Positions 1 through 7,469 of a stretch of 18,369 nt of DNA are shown one piece after another. Below the pieces are notes generated by a model. It searched no databases. It was not told where the DNA came from and saw only the letters and a program-made list of their open reading frames with translations. The first letter of the stretch is position 1. Every line of letters starts with the position of its first letter. Position numbers and translations under genes: made by a program. The stretch comes from Ch67 sp964491665 (GTDB lineage: Bacteria; Pseudomonadota; Gammaproteobacteria; Pseudomonadales; Ketobacteraceae), in contig CAZBII010000090.1 in assembly GCA_964491665.1 (NCBI GenBank), positions 1 to 18,369 on the forward strand, given 5' to 3'.

Positions 1-108
1 ACATTTCAAGCGTAGAGATGTCACGGACTAGCGTTCGAAGTGCTTTCGCAGTTTCAGCCGACGTATGTAACGCAAACTTGGGCCAGATTTTGATAAATGG
101 CCTTTACA

Positions 109-131
109 CGGGATAACGCTCCATTATCCCG
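109..131. repeat. Perfect 8-bp inverted repeat upstream of the kfrA-like gene
   Basis: CGGGATAA (109-116) and TTATCCCG (124-131) are exact reverse complements separated by 7 nt (CGCTCCA). No T-run follows on the plus strand, so an intrinsic terminator is unlikely. KfrA proteins are known to autoregulate, so an operator is one reading, although the repeat lies about 28 bp upstream of the predicted -35 box. A recombination site of the host element is another. The site is seen directly; its role is inferred. Confidence 0.5.
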
Positions 132-158
132 CGAGTATTTTGCAGGTTTAAAGCTCGC

Positions 159-187
159 TTGAAACCGTCATTTTAGTACAGTAGTAT
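159..187 (+). promoter_or_regulatory. Predicted sigma-70 promoter of the kfrA-like gene
   Basis: A -35 box TTGAAA (159-164, 5 of 6 to consensus) and a -10 box TAGTAT (182-187, 4 of 6) are separated by exactly 17 nt. Transcription would start near 194-196, giving a leader of about 35 nt before the ATG at 230. Three GTATG words (184-188, 191-195, 203-207) overlap the -10 box and start region, where a repressor could bind. The ribosome binding site (TAGG, 221-224) is weak. Confidence 0.5.
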
Positions 188-229
188 GAGGTATGTATTA
201 CGGTATGATATTTCATCGGGTAGGCAACC

Positions 230-1222
230 ATGGCTCGTAGTGGGATCAGCAAATTTCACGTGAAACAAGCGCGGGACGTCCTGATCGCAAAGGGACAACA
301 CCCCTCCCTGGATGCCGTTCGCATGACGCTGGGGAATACCGGATCGCGCACTACTATCCATCGGTACTTGCGTGAGTTGGAGTCGGATGACGGCACCCGA
401 CTGGGCGATAAAAGCTTGCTCAGCGATACCCTCAAGGATCTCGTGGAGCGTCTCGCGGCCCAGCTACAAGGCGAAGCGCAGGACGTGGTCGAACAACAGC
501 AGCTGCGCTACTCGCAGCAGATAGCCGAACTCCATTCACAGCTGGACGTTGCCAATAAGCAACGGGAGACCCGTGGCGCGGAAGTTGACCACAGCAAAGG
601 TCTGTTGGCTGCAGAACAAACGGCCCATCAAGCCACGGCGGCCGCGTATCAACAGGAACAAATCCGCAGCCACCAGCTGGCGCAAGAAGTCACTGGTCTC
701 AAGGAACAATTGGCCTCTGCCGAAAAACACCAGATCTCGCTGGAAGAAAAGCACCAACATACCCGCGAAGCCCTGGAACACTACCGTCAATCCATCAAGG
801 AACTGCGCGACCAGGATCAACGCCGCCACGAGCACCAGTTGCAACAAGTCCAGTCCGAACTGCGCCTGCTTCAGCAAAGCCTGATCATAAAACAAAGCGA
901 AGTCACCGAGCTAAGCAAAGACACCGCACGGATGGCGGCGGAACTGAACGAAACCCGTAAGCAGTTGCATCGAGAACAGCAGAATGCACAACAGCAACTG
1001 AATCAGATGAAAGAGAGGGATCAATGGTTGGATGAACGCCGCGCCGAAGCAACCCAGCAAGCTGAATTGTATCGAGACGAACTTGCTGCGAGTTCCACCA
1101 AGCTCGAAGAAGCTGTATCGGAAATGCGCAACTTCCAACAATTAAATGGAGTACTTCAGGCCAAGCTGGAAGCGCAGGAGCAGATTTTCAGCATGCTGAA
1201 AGCAACTCGTGTAGCAACCTAA
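230..1222 (+). CDS. KfrA-type DNA-binding protein with long coiled coil
   Basis: This 330-aa protein has a small N-terminal DNA-binding domain (residues about 5-60) matching the KfrA N-terminal family: a predicted helix-turn-helix around residues 26-50 (SLDAVRMTLGN, then TGSRTTIHRYLREL). The rest (about 66-325) is rich in Gln, Glu, Lys, Leu and Arg in a heptad-like pattern and should form a long alpha-helical coiled coil. In the RK2/R751 KfrA proteins this layout gives an autorepressed DNA-binding protein that multimerises and helps plasmid maintenance; on chromosomes such genes usually mark integrated elements. It is transcribed toward the truncated LuxR-type gene 32 nt downstream. GC content is clearly lower than in every gene to the right, which suggests transfer. 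The domain call is strong; its role (partition, regulation or recombination accessory) is open. Confidence 0.82.
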   Translation: MARSGISKFHVKQARDVLIAKGQHPSLDAVRMTLGNTGSRTTIHRYLRELESDDGTRLGDKSLLSDTLKDLVERLAAQLQGEAQDVVEQQQLRYSQQIAELHSQLDVANKQRETRGAEVDHSKGLLAAEQTAHQATAAAYQQEQIRSHQLAQEVTGLKEQLASAEKHQISLEEKHQHTREALEHYRQSIKELRDQDQRRHEHQLQQVQSELRLLQQSLIIKQSEVTELSKDTARMAAELNETRKQLHREQQNAQQQLNQMKERDQWLDERRAEATQQAELYRDELAASSTKLEEAVSEMRNFQQLNGVLQAKLEAQEQIFSMLKATRVAT

Positions 1223-1254
1223 AACGGAGTGCACACCAAACGCGCTTTCGAAAA

Positions 1255-1271
1255 TTGAACAACGTTGTCAA
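1255..1271. repeat. Near-palindrome at the element/regulator junction
   Basis: The 17-bp sequence TTGAACAACGTTGTCAA contains a perfect 10-bp palindrome ACAACGTTGT (1259-1268) and TTGA/TCAA outer arms offset by one base. A perfect TTTCGAAA palindrome lies just upstream at 1246-1253. These sit exactly where mobile-element sequence gives way to chromosomal sequence, so a recombinase binding or crossover site is conceivable. A chance palindrome cannot be excluded without the other end of the element. Confidence 0.3.
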
Positions 1272-3360
1272 TAGGTTACGAGCGAAGTGGCTGTTTTTTA
1301 CTGGAATCGTGGCCATACCTCACGACGGCGCGGCGGTGCCAGCGGACTTTGTGGCCCAGGCACTGCAGCGCACCCAGGGCTGGGCGGCGGGCCTGAGTCT
1401 GGTCTTCGGCGTCACCAGCGGCCCTCTGGTGGAGCATCTGCAGTCGGCGGTGGACAAGGCGGCCAGCCGGCACCTGTTCGATTTCTTCGCACAGGAGGTA
1501 CTGGCGGAACTGCCGCCGGACCTCGCCGATTTCGTGTTGCGCTGTTCGGTGTTGCCGGAACTGAATCCAACCCTGTGCCAGGCCGTGACCGGGCGCGCCG
1601 ATGTGCATGGCGTGCTGGAGGATCTGTACCGGCGCAATCTGTTTCTGACCGCGCTGGACGAGACGCTGCCGGTGCTGCGCTTTCACGATCTGTTCCTGGA
1701 TTTTCTGCGCGTCCGCCTGGAACGCCTGCACCCGGATCAGATGCCGGAACTGCACGCCCGCGCCGCAGCCGCCGAGCAGGTGCCGTTGCGGGCGGTGAAT
1801 CACTGGCTCAAGGCGCAGCAGTGGGACGCGGCAGTAACGGCCATCAGCGCCTGCCTGGAACCCTTGCTGGCGGAAGGCAGCGTGGCACTGGTGGCGCGCT
1901 GGATCGCCCAGTTGCCAGCGGCGGTGAGCGCCCGGCCCGAAGTGGCGCGCCTGCAAGCCTTGTGTGCCTGGGCCGGCTGGGATTTCCAGCTGGCGGCGGA
2001 ATTTCTGGAGGCGGCCTGCACCGGGTATCAGGCCCAGGGCAATGAAGCGGAATTCGCACGCCATTTTGCCCTGCTGCCGCGAGCCTATAACGCAGTGGGT
2101 CGCCTGCTGGATGCGGAACGGGCGCTGAACCAGATCGAGAACATGACCCTGGAGCAGGCTTCCCGGATCAGCTGCACCGGGGCGCGGGCCTGGCAGGAAC
2201 TGGCCATGGGCCGGCCGGCGCGGGTGGCCAGCTGCCTGACGGAGATCGCCAATGCGGCGGAGCGGGACCCGGCGTTGCTGAGTCCGGCCCTGGACGATGC
2301 CTTCAACAGTTTCATGTTCGGCCTGCCGGGTGTGCAGCGCCCCATGCAGCGCTTGCGGGCACTGTGCCAGGCGCAGCTGGACAAGCCCGGCACCTCCTGG
2401 CAGATCGCCGCGTTTGCCCATGCCACCTGGCTGGATTTCTGGCACGGCGACCGGGCGCAGCTCCAGACGGCGGTGCAGGCCCAGACCCAGATGCAGCAGC
2501 GTTTGTCGGTGGTGCCGGCGCTGCGTCTCAATGCGCGTCAGGCGGAAGCCTGGGAAGCGGCAGCGGCCGGAGACATGGAGCGCGCGTTGATGTTCGAGCG
2601 CCGGGCACTGCAGGCCCTGGACGACCTGGGTGTGCCGGGCCTGACCGCCACCTGGCGCCGCGCCACCACCCACAACCTGGCGCACTTCTTCTGGATGGCG
2701 CGGGATCTTCAGGCCATGCGGGAACTGTGGCCCTATCTGAGTCCTCAGCCTTCCGCCGTGGAGTGGCCATTCCTCAATACCGCGCGCGCCCAGCTGCGGG
2801 GGCAGATCGCGTTGCTGGAAGGAGATCTGGCGGCAGCGGAAACCGCCCTGCTGGAAGCAGAAACGCTGCAGCAAGCCTGGCCCATGCCCACTTTCATCGG
2901 CGATGTGCGGGTCACCCTGGCCTGGCTGCGCCTGCAGCAGCAGAATCCGCATGAGGCCTGGCAGGTCTTCCAGCCAGTGCTGGAGCGCTGCCGGCAGGAA
3001 GACAGCCTGGGCCTGCTGCTGACCGCGCCGGCCTTCGTGGTGGACCCGCTGCTGGCGATGGTGCCGGCGGATCAGCGCACAGCGCTGCAACCGTTACTGG
3101 CGCGTCTGCAGGCCTGGCGCAGTTCGCCGACACAAACGGTCGCGCCGGCTCCCGCACTGCCCCCGCTTCTGCAGGAACTGTCGGAGCGGGAACGGGAAGT
3201 GCTGGCCATGCTCGCCGCCGGCGACAGCAACAAACTGATCGCCCGCGCCCTGGACCTAAGTCCCCACACCGTGAAACGTCACGTCGCCAACATCCTGGCC
3301 AAACTCGATTGCAGTTCACGCGGCCAGGCGGCAGCGCTGTGGCGCAATCACTCAAGCTGA
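1255..3360 (+). pseudogene. MalT-type LuxR-family regulator lacking its N-terminal ATPase
   Basis: The 701-codon frame encodes the C-terminal part of a large ATP-dependent LuxR regulator (MalT/LAL type, usually about 850-920 aa). Visible parts are the end of the NTPase/winged-helix region (QALQRTQGWAAGLSLV, matching the family's RTEGW-AGL motif, then a LRCSVLPELNPTLC segment), an alpha-helical TPR-like sensor region, and a LuxR HTH at residues 642-695 (LSEREREVLAMLAAGDSNKL to KRHVANILAKLDCSSRG). No Walker A or Walker B motif is present. The first ~25 residues, from the TTG at 1255, do not resemble the family, and homology starts near 1330, so the 5' part (at least 200 codons) appears to have been cut off by the element to the left. 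No clear ribosome binding site precedes the TTG. Downstream of the break the frame is intact, so a short ATPase-less regulator might still be made, but I treat it as a broken gene. Confidence 0.72.
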
Positions 3361-3474
3361 ACCTTTTCCTGCTGGACCTTTTTCCACGTCGCGATGAGCC
3401 AAAGGAGCCATGCGATCGCCCTTCATTTCAGGCACAGTCCCGCCAGTGGTTTCATCAAAGCGGGAGTTCTGCGC

Positions 3475-3828
3475 ATGCAGCATGAGGAAAAAGTCATATT
3501 GCAGCTCAGCCTGACCTTGCCCCGGTTGCTGTCTGCCGGGGACGCAACGGGCCTGGCGGCGTTATTCGATGACGAACTCGAAGCGGTGGATGCGAATGGC
3601 AGCCGCCTGGACAAGACACGGGCAGTGCAACGTCTGCTGCAAATGCCGTTGCAGGGCATCAAGGTGACGGACATCCGTATTACGCTGTTCGGCGATACGG
3701 CACTGGCCACCGGTTTGCTGCACTGGCCGGCGGACGCGGCGGAACAGCAGTGTTGCTACAGCCAGTTGTGGTTGCGGCGCGGTGAACACTGGCGTCTGCG
3801 GGGACTGCAACTGACGCCACGGCACTGA
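3475..3828 (+). CDS. NTF2-like (SnoaL/DUF4440-type) small protein
   Basis: This 117-aa protein has the NTF2-like cone-fold pattern: an N-terminal helix (LSLTLPRLLSAGDATGLAALFDDELEAVDANGS), a middle strand pair around ITLFGDTALATGLLHW and a final strand pair (YSQLWLRRGEHWRLRGLQLT). The Gly-Asp-Ala-x-x-Thr-Gly and W-R-L positions are typical of DUF4440 proteins. Members are small cytoplasmic proteins, some of them isomerases or polyketide cyclases, most with no known substrate; nothing here identifies a reaction. I chose the ATG at 3475 because GGGAG lies 8 nt upstream (3462-3466) and the protein starts where family members do; an in-frame ATG at 3394 would add 27 residues without a good ribosome binding site. 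It follows the truncated regulator by 114 nt, and may once have been a target of it. Confidence 0.66.
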   Translation: MQHEEKVILQLSLTLPRLLSAGDATGLAALFDDELEAVDANGSRLDKTRAVQRLLQMPLQGIKVTDIRITLFGDTALATGLLHWPADAAEQQCCYSQLWLRRGEHWRLRGLQLTPRH

Positions 3829-3859
3829 GCCGGAATTGCACTGCATTGCATCACTGGGA

Positions 3860-3891
3860 AGAGCCATTGCCCCTGGCACGGCAGTGGCTCT
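3860..3891 (+). repeat. Stem-loop between the NTF2-like gene and the lipoprotein gene
   Basis: Arms AGAGCCATTGCC (3860-3871) and GGCAGTGGCTCT (3880-3891) pair over 12 positions, with one U-G pair in RNA, around an 8-nt loop. There is no T-run after it, so a simple intrinsic terminator is not supported. It lies 31 nt after the upstream stop and 71 nt before the lipoprotein start, and could protect or attenuate the transcript. Confidence 0.45.
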
Positions 3892-3962
3892 CTCAGGCGA
3901 TTCGGCAGCGCGATGTGACGGGTACGCTGGCGGGGTTTTCCAACCCGAGGAGCGAACCCGAA

Positions 3963-5477
3963 ATGAAACAGCACAGCGCAATCGTAATTCTGATGTCCGT
4001 TCTCGCCGGCTGCGGAGGCGGTGGTGGTGGCGGCAATCAGGAAACCCCACGCAATAACGACAGCAATCCCCTTCCCCCCTCCACGCCAGTCGGTTCCGTG
4101 CTCGGTGCCGCCGTGTCGGCCGTGATCGGCAGCGACGGCGGTGAACTGCAATCGGCAGATGGCAGCGTCACACTGCTGGTGCCCGCCGGTGCCTTCAGCG
4201 CAGACACCACCGTGTCGATCCAGCCCATCAGCAACGAAGCGCTGGGCGGCATCGGCAACGCGTTCCGCATCCGGCCCGAGGGTCTGCACAGCAATCTGCC
4301 CATGACCCTGCGCTTCAAACCCGGTGCCGATGATCTGCAGGGTTCCGCCCTGCGCTTCATCAACATCGGTTTCCAGGACAGCGCCGGCCACTGGCGGGTG
4401 TACGAACAACCGCAGCGCGATAGCGCCAGCAATACAGTGTCAGTGCAGACCACCCATTTCAGCGACTGGTCCATGCTGGCCGGCGTGCAGCTGCGGCCGG
4501 GCAAAGCCACCGTAAAAACGGCAGCCACCCAGCTGCTGACCATTCAATACTGCGAGTCGGATGAGTATCCGGTCGACGATCCGGACTACGGCCAGTTGCC
4601 GGTTCTGTTGGAATGCCACGCCGCACCCAACACCGCCCTCAGCGCCCAACACTGGTCCGTCAACGGTGCCGAAGGCGGCTCGGCCGTCACCGGTACCGTG
4701 GTTGCCAACGCCGACAAGGACACCGGCGAAGCCTTCTATTCCGCACCCTACAACGTACCCGATGTAAATCCGGTGGCCGTATCGGTTGAAGTCCATGACC
4801 CGGAAAATCCTGGCGACAAAACCCTGCTGGTGAGCAATATCACCCTGGTGCCGGATACCAGCTGCGACGCCCTCAAGCGCATCGAATTCATCGAAGCAGG
4901 CGTGGCGTTTGCGCCGTTCAACTGGACAGCCAGCAACGACAACCAGGCCTACGAAGGTCACCAGTCTGGCCGTCTCGGCGGCACCATGACCAACCAGATT
5001 CCGCCAGCGGCCCGCGATCTGAGCCCCATCGGGTTCTGGACATCACAGAACACCACCCACAGCGGCCTTGTCGCCATGAACGACACGCACACGCTGTTCT
5101 ATCCCGACGAAACCGTGATTCAGCAGGCAGTGGGAAGTGGACTGCCCTACAACGGCATGGATGTACCCAGCTTCATCTCGCTGACGGTGGATTACGCCAC
5201 CTGTGAATACGAACTGGTGGCGTCGTTTACGGTGATGGGTACCGTGAGTGAAAACGGCGTCAGCGCCGAAACACCGATCGCGCCGGGCGGCATTTACTAT
5301 CGTGAATCAGTGCCCGAAGAACTGTTGCTGAATGGCAACCTGACACGGGAACTGACATTGCCGGTGCATTATGATCCTAATGACAAGCACAATGGTTATT
5401 ACCCGGCCGGCCAGAACGATCAGCTGAGGGCGCAAGGCAGCACCGAACTGAACTGGACACTGGAGCTGACCCGCTAA
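3963..5477 (+). CDS. Lipoprotein with poly-glycine tether and ZU5-like domain
   Basis: This predicted 504-aa protein starts with a short lipoprotein signal (residues 1-16, MKQHSAIVILMSVLAG) and lipobox LAGC with Cys17 as the acylated residue. Seven glycines (18-24) and a Pro/Asn-rich linker to about residue 42 follow. Position +2 is Gly, not Asp, which favours outer-membrane sorting. Residues about 54-165 look like a ZU5-type beta-rich domain (GGELQSADGSVTLLVPAGAF, then a THFSDW motif that often closes such domains). The remaining ~330 residues look like beta-rich extracytoplasmic sequence with several cysteines and no catalytic motif I recognise. The ATG at 3963 has GAGGAG at 3947-3952, 10 nt upstream; the in-frame ATG at 3846 would place 39 residues before the signal peptide. 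Function is unknown; surface adhesion or cell-envelope scaffolding is only a guess. It ends at a strong terminator. Confidence 0.75.
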   Translation: MKQHSAIVILMSVLAGCGGGGGGGNQETPRNNDSNPLPPSTPVGSVLGAAVSAVIGSDGGELQSADGSVTLLVPAGAFSADTTVSIQPISNEALGGIGNAFRIRPEGLHSNLPMTLRFKPGADDLQGSALRFINIGFQDSAGHWRVYEQPQRDSASNTVSVQTTHFSDWSMLAGVQLRPGKATVKTAATQLLTIQYCESDEYPVDDPDYGQLPVLLECHAAPNTALSAQHWSVNGAEGGSAVTGTVVANADKDTGEAFYSAPYNVPDVNPVAVSVEVHDPENPGDKTLLVSNITLVPDTSCDALKRIEFIEAGVAFAPFNWTASNDNQAYEGHQSGRLGGTMTNQIPPAARDLSPIGFWTSQNTTHSGLVAMNDTHTLFYPDETVIQQAVGSGLPYNGMDVPSFISLTVDYATCEYELVASFTVMGTVSENGVSAETPIAPGGIYYRESVPEELLLNGNLTRELTLPVHYDPNDKHNGYYPAGQNDQLRAQGSTELNWTLELTR

Positions 5478-5491
5478 AGAACCCGCCAAAG

Positions 5492-5523
5492 AAAAAGCCC
5501 ATTCACAGGAATGGGCTTTTTTT
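5492..5523. terminator. Bidirectional intrinsic terminator
   Basis: A 13-bp stem (5492-5504 with 5509-5521) closes a 4-nt loop ACAG and is flanked by A5 and T7 runs, so it works on both strands. It lies 14 nt after the lipoprotein stop and 22 nt past the stop of the convergent cytochrome gene, serving both. Confidence 0.92.
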
Positions 5524-5545
5524 ATGGGCATTGCGCGAGTGCGTT

Positions 5546-6454
5546 TCAGCGATTGCTGGCAACCACCGGTTGCAGGTTTTTCAGGTACAGATAAAGGGCG
5601 GCAGAATCGGTGTCGTTCATCTGGCCCAGCGCTGCAAACGGCATCACGCTGCTGACGGCGCTGCCATCGGGCCGGCGACCGCTGCGGAACATGGCGCGAA
5701 AACTTTCCACGTCGGGATACTGCTTCAATGCGCTCTGTTCTCCCGCCGTCAGGTTGGCAGCTGCAGGCCAGGCCGGCGGCGCGCCGGGAATGACTCCGCC
5801 CGACAACTGCGGACCGTGACAGCCCTTGCAGCCCTGCGCCAGATATTCGCCATATTCCACTGTGACGGCAGCAGCTACGGCCGGTTGCGGCGGCAGGTTG
5901 TGATCGATTTTCTCGGCAGAATCCTGCACAACGCCCAGCGCATACAGCACCCGCACCGGCAACGGCAGCTGCCACTGCGCCGGCTGCGAATCCACCGCTG
6001 GCAGTTGCCGCACATACGCCACCAGATCCTCCAGATCCTGATCGCTCAGACGCGCGAAATCTTCCGAAGGCATAAAGATCAGCGGCGTGCCGTCCGGCTT
6101 TACTCCATGACGAATGCTGCGATCCCAGTCGTCAGCCTGATAGCGGAACACGCGGGACTGGGAGGAGCCGGAAATGTTGGCGCCGGACAACCGCATGCCC
6201 GTCTCCGGATCGTCCACGAAGACATGACCGGCGCCATCGTTGCCGTGGCAATCGGCGCAGCCTTTGGTCTGATACAGGTAGCGGCCCCGCGCGATGCTGT
6301 CGGCATCATTCTTCAGCGCAATGGGATGACCGGGAATAGTTACGGTGCGTTGCATCTTGCTGTCGCTCACCAGTACGGCGGCGCCCAGCGAACCGGTGAT
6401 CACGGCGGCGAGAACACCTGCAGACAAAGCAGTGCGTTTGATCCAGGGTTGCAT
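5546..6454 (-). CDS. Diheme c-type cytochrome, membrane-anchored or periplasmic
   Basis: This 302-aa protein has two cytochrome c domains, each with a CxxCH haem site: CADCH at residues 66-70 with likely axial Met128 (FMPSEDF), and CKGCH at 209-213 with likely Met271 (SVMPFAAL). An N-terminal hydrophobic stretch (about 8-30) has no obvious signal peptidase site, so it is probably a signal anchor holding the protein on the periplasmic side. Proteins of this two-domain type pass electrons between periplasmic dehydrogenases and the respiratory chain, but no dehydrogenase or oxidase subunit is encoded nearby, so the partner is unknown. The ATG at 6454 has GAGGA 8 nt upstream (6463-6467); a TTG at 6487 in the same frame lacks that support. 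It is co-directional with the hydrolase gene upstream but 156 nt away, so it may have its own promoter. Confidence 0.88.
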   Translation of the reverse strand: MQPWIKRTALSAGVLAAVITGSLGAAVLVSDSKMQRTVTIPGHPIALKNDADSIARGRYLYQTKGCADCHGNDGAGHVFVDDPETGMRLSGANISGSSQSRVFRYQADDWDRSIRHGVKPDGTPLIFMPSEDFARLSDQDLEDLVAYVRQLPAVDSQPAQWQLPLPVRVLYALGVVQDSAEKIDHNLPPQPAVAAAVTVEYGEYLAQGCKGCHGPQLSGGVIPGAPPAWPAAANLTAGEQSALKQYPDVESFRAMFRSGRRPDGSAVSSVMPFAALGQMNDTDSAALYLYLKNLQPVVASNR

Positions 6455-6610
6455 GACGAAAGTCCTCAGGATGGGTTGCATTGGCAATTGGCGTGGATGG
6501 AACGGCCATTGCTGATCAGGATGCTATCCATGCTGTACGACTTGGCAGGGTCTGGCATCGCCCGAATGGGCCAGCGCTGATGATAGCGAAGAGCCAATGG
6601 CAGCCGGACC

Positions 6611-7468
6611 TCAACCCTCTTTCAAAAACCCATTGATCGCATCGGCCACTGCCGCAAACGTGTCCGGCTCCAGATGCAAATGATGATTGCCGTCCAGCAC
6701 CACCGACCGGCAATTGGGAATCATCTCCGCGCGCTTCTGCAGCGTGCTTTCGGTGGCAAAAAAACTGTGCCGCCCGCGCACCAGCAGCACCGGCATCGTC
6801 AGGCTTTGCAGATACGCCGTCACCATTTCATCGGTCAGGCGAATGGCCGACGACATTTTCAGACGCGGATCGGAACGCCAGGTGAAGCCGTCGCCCACCG
6901 GCTCCAGACCGCGACTGCAGATGTGCGCCGCAGCATCCAGGCTGATGCCGCCAATTGCCTGCGAGCGCGCCTGAATCGCTTCCTCGCGGGTTTCATACAC
7001 CGGCTTGCGTTTGGCGCCGGCTTTTTTCATATCCTCCACCGCCTTGCGCAACACCGACGGCGCTTCGTCCGGACGACTGGTGTTGCTGCCAATGCCTTCC
7101 AGCAAAATCAGTTTGCGCACGCGCTCGGGAAAACTCGCCGCCGTGTACGTGGCAATTCCCGCGCCCATCGAGTGGCCCAGCAGAATGAACTGCTGCAGCT
7201 CCAGCGCATCCGCCAGCGCAATCACATCATCCACATTGTCCAGCATGTGATAGCGCACACCTTCCGGACGATGGGAACTGTAACCATGGCCGGCAAAATC
7301 CAGCGCAATGACACGGTAGCCCTGCAGCGCCGGCGCCAGCCGGTCGTGCGACGCCGCGTTATCGAGCCAGCCGTGCAGCGCAATGATCGCCGGTGCGTCC
7401 GCGCTGCCCCACTGCTTGGCCGCCAGTTCCAGCCCGTTGGCCTGAATGCGAATTTCTTCTGTCAACAT
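6611..7468 (-). CDS. Alpha/beta hydrolase (serine hydrolase)
   Basis: This 285-aa single-domain protein has the alpha/beta hydrolase signature: HGW at residues 32-34 (oxyanion loop), DFAGHGYS at 57-64, nucleophile elbow GHSMG at 98-102 with Ser100, and a C-terminal GNHHLHLEP segment (260-268) holding the catalytic His, probably His262. There is no signal peptide, so it should act in the cytoplasm. The layout resembles serine-hydrolase-like (SERHL/MEST-type) esterases; the true substrate cannot be told. Its ATG is one base after the TGA of the preceding hydrolase gene (TGA-C-ATG), so the two are almost certainly translated together. Their low resemblance to one another outside the shared motifs argues against a recent tandem duplication. 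Confidence 0.87.
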   Translation of the reverse strand: MLTEEIRIQANGLELAAKQWGSADAPAIIALHGWLDNAASHDRLAPALQGYRVIALDFAGHGYSSHRPEGVRYHMLDNVDDVIALADALELQQFILLGHSMGAGIATYTAASFPERVRKLILLEGIGSNTSRPDEAPSVLRKAVEDMKKAGAKRKPVYETREEAIQARSQAIGGISLDAAAHICSRGLEPVGDGFTWRSDPRLKMSSAIRLTDEMVTAYLQSLTMPVLLVRGRHSFFATESTLQKRAEMIPNCRSVVLDGNHHLHLEPDTFAAVADAINGFLKEG

Positions 7469-7469
7469 G

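Larger units (their letters stand above)
1..1320. mobile_element. Putative right end of an integrated mobile element
   Basis: This is inferred from three things seen here. The only gene in the stretch is a KfrA-type DNA-binding protein, a family typical of plasmids and integrative elements. Base composition is clearly lower in GC up to about 1320 and then jumps to the strongly GC-rich composition of the rest of the window. The MalT-type gene that follows lacks its whole ATPase, with homology starting abruptly near 1330. No integrase, transposase, tRNA or direct repeat is visible, so the element type and exact boundary are unknown; the true right edge is somewhere in about 1223-1330. KfrA-like genes occur at the end of tyrosine-recombinase operons on some genomic islands, which makes recombinase genes to the left of base 1 plausible but unseen. 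Confidence 0.4.

Noticed and set aside
3..116. Open stretch at the left edge that could be the 3' end of an upstream gene
   Set aside because: It is only 37 codons, resembles no family I know, and one of three frames is expected to be open over this length by chance.
1276..3090. 604-codon open frame on the minus strand opposite the LuxR-type gene
   Set aside because: It is a high-GC antisense shadow: rich in Arg, Gln, His, Pro and Gly, with no recognisable domain, while the plus strand encodes a clear MalT/LuxR sequence.
3401..3510. 34-codon plus-strand frame starting at ATG 3410 behind AAAGGAG
   Set aside because: The purine-rich box is only 2 nt from the ATG, too close for good initiation, and the peptide has no leader-like pattern; it overlaps the NTF2-like gene in another frame.
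5531..6580. 349-codon plus-strand frame opposite the cytochrome gene
   Set aside because: Two CxxCH haem sites and a signal anchor on the minus strand identify the real gene.
6455..6610. Terminator or promoter between the second hydrolase gene and the cytochrome gene
   Set aside because: No stem with a T-run and no acceptable -10/-35 pair was found on the minus strand, so no site is claimed.
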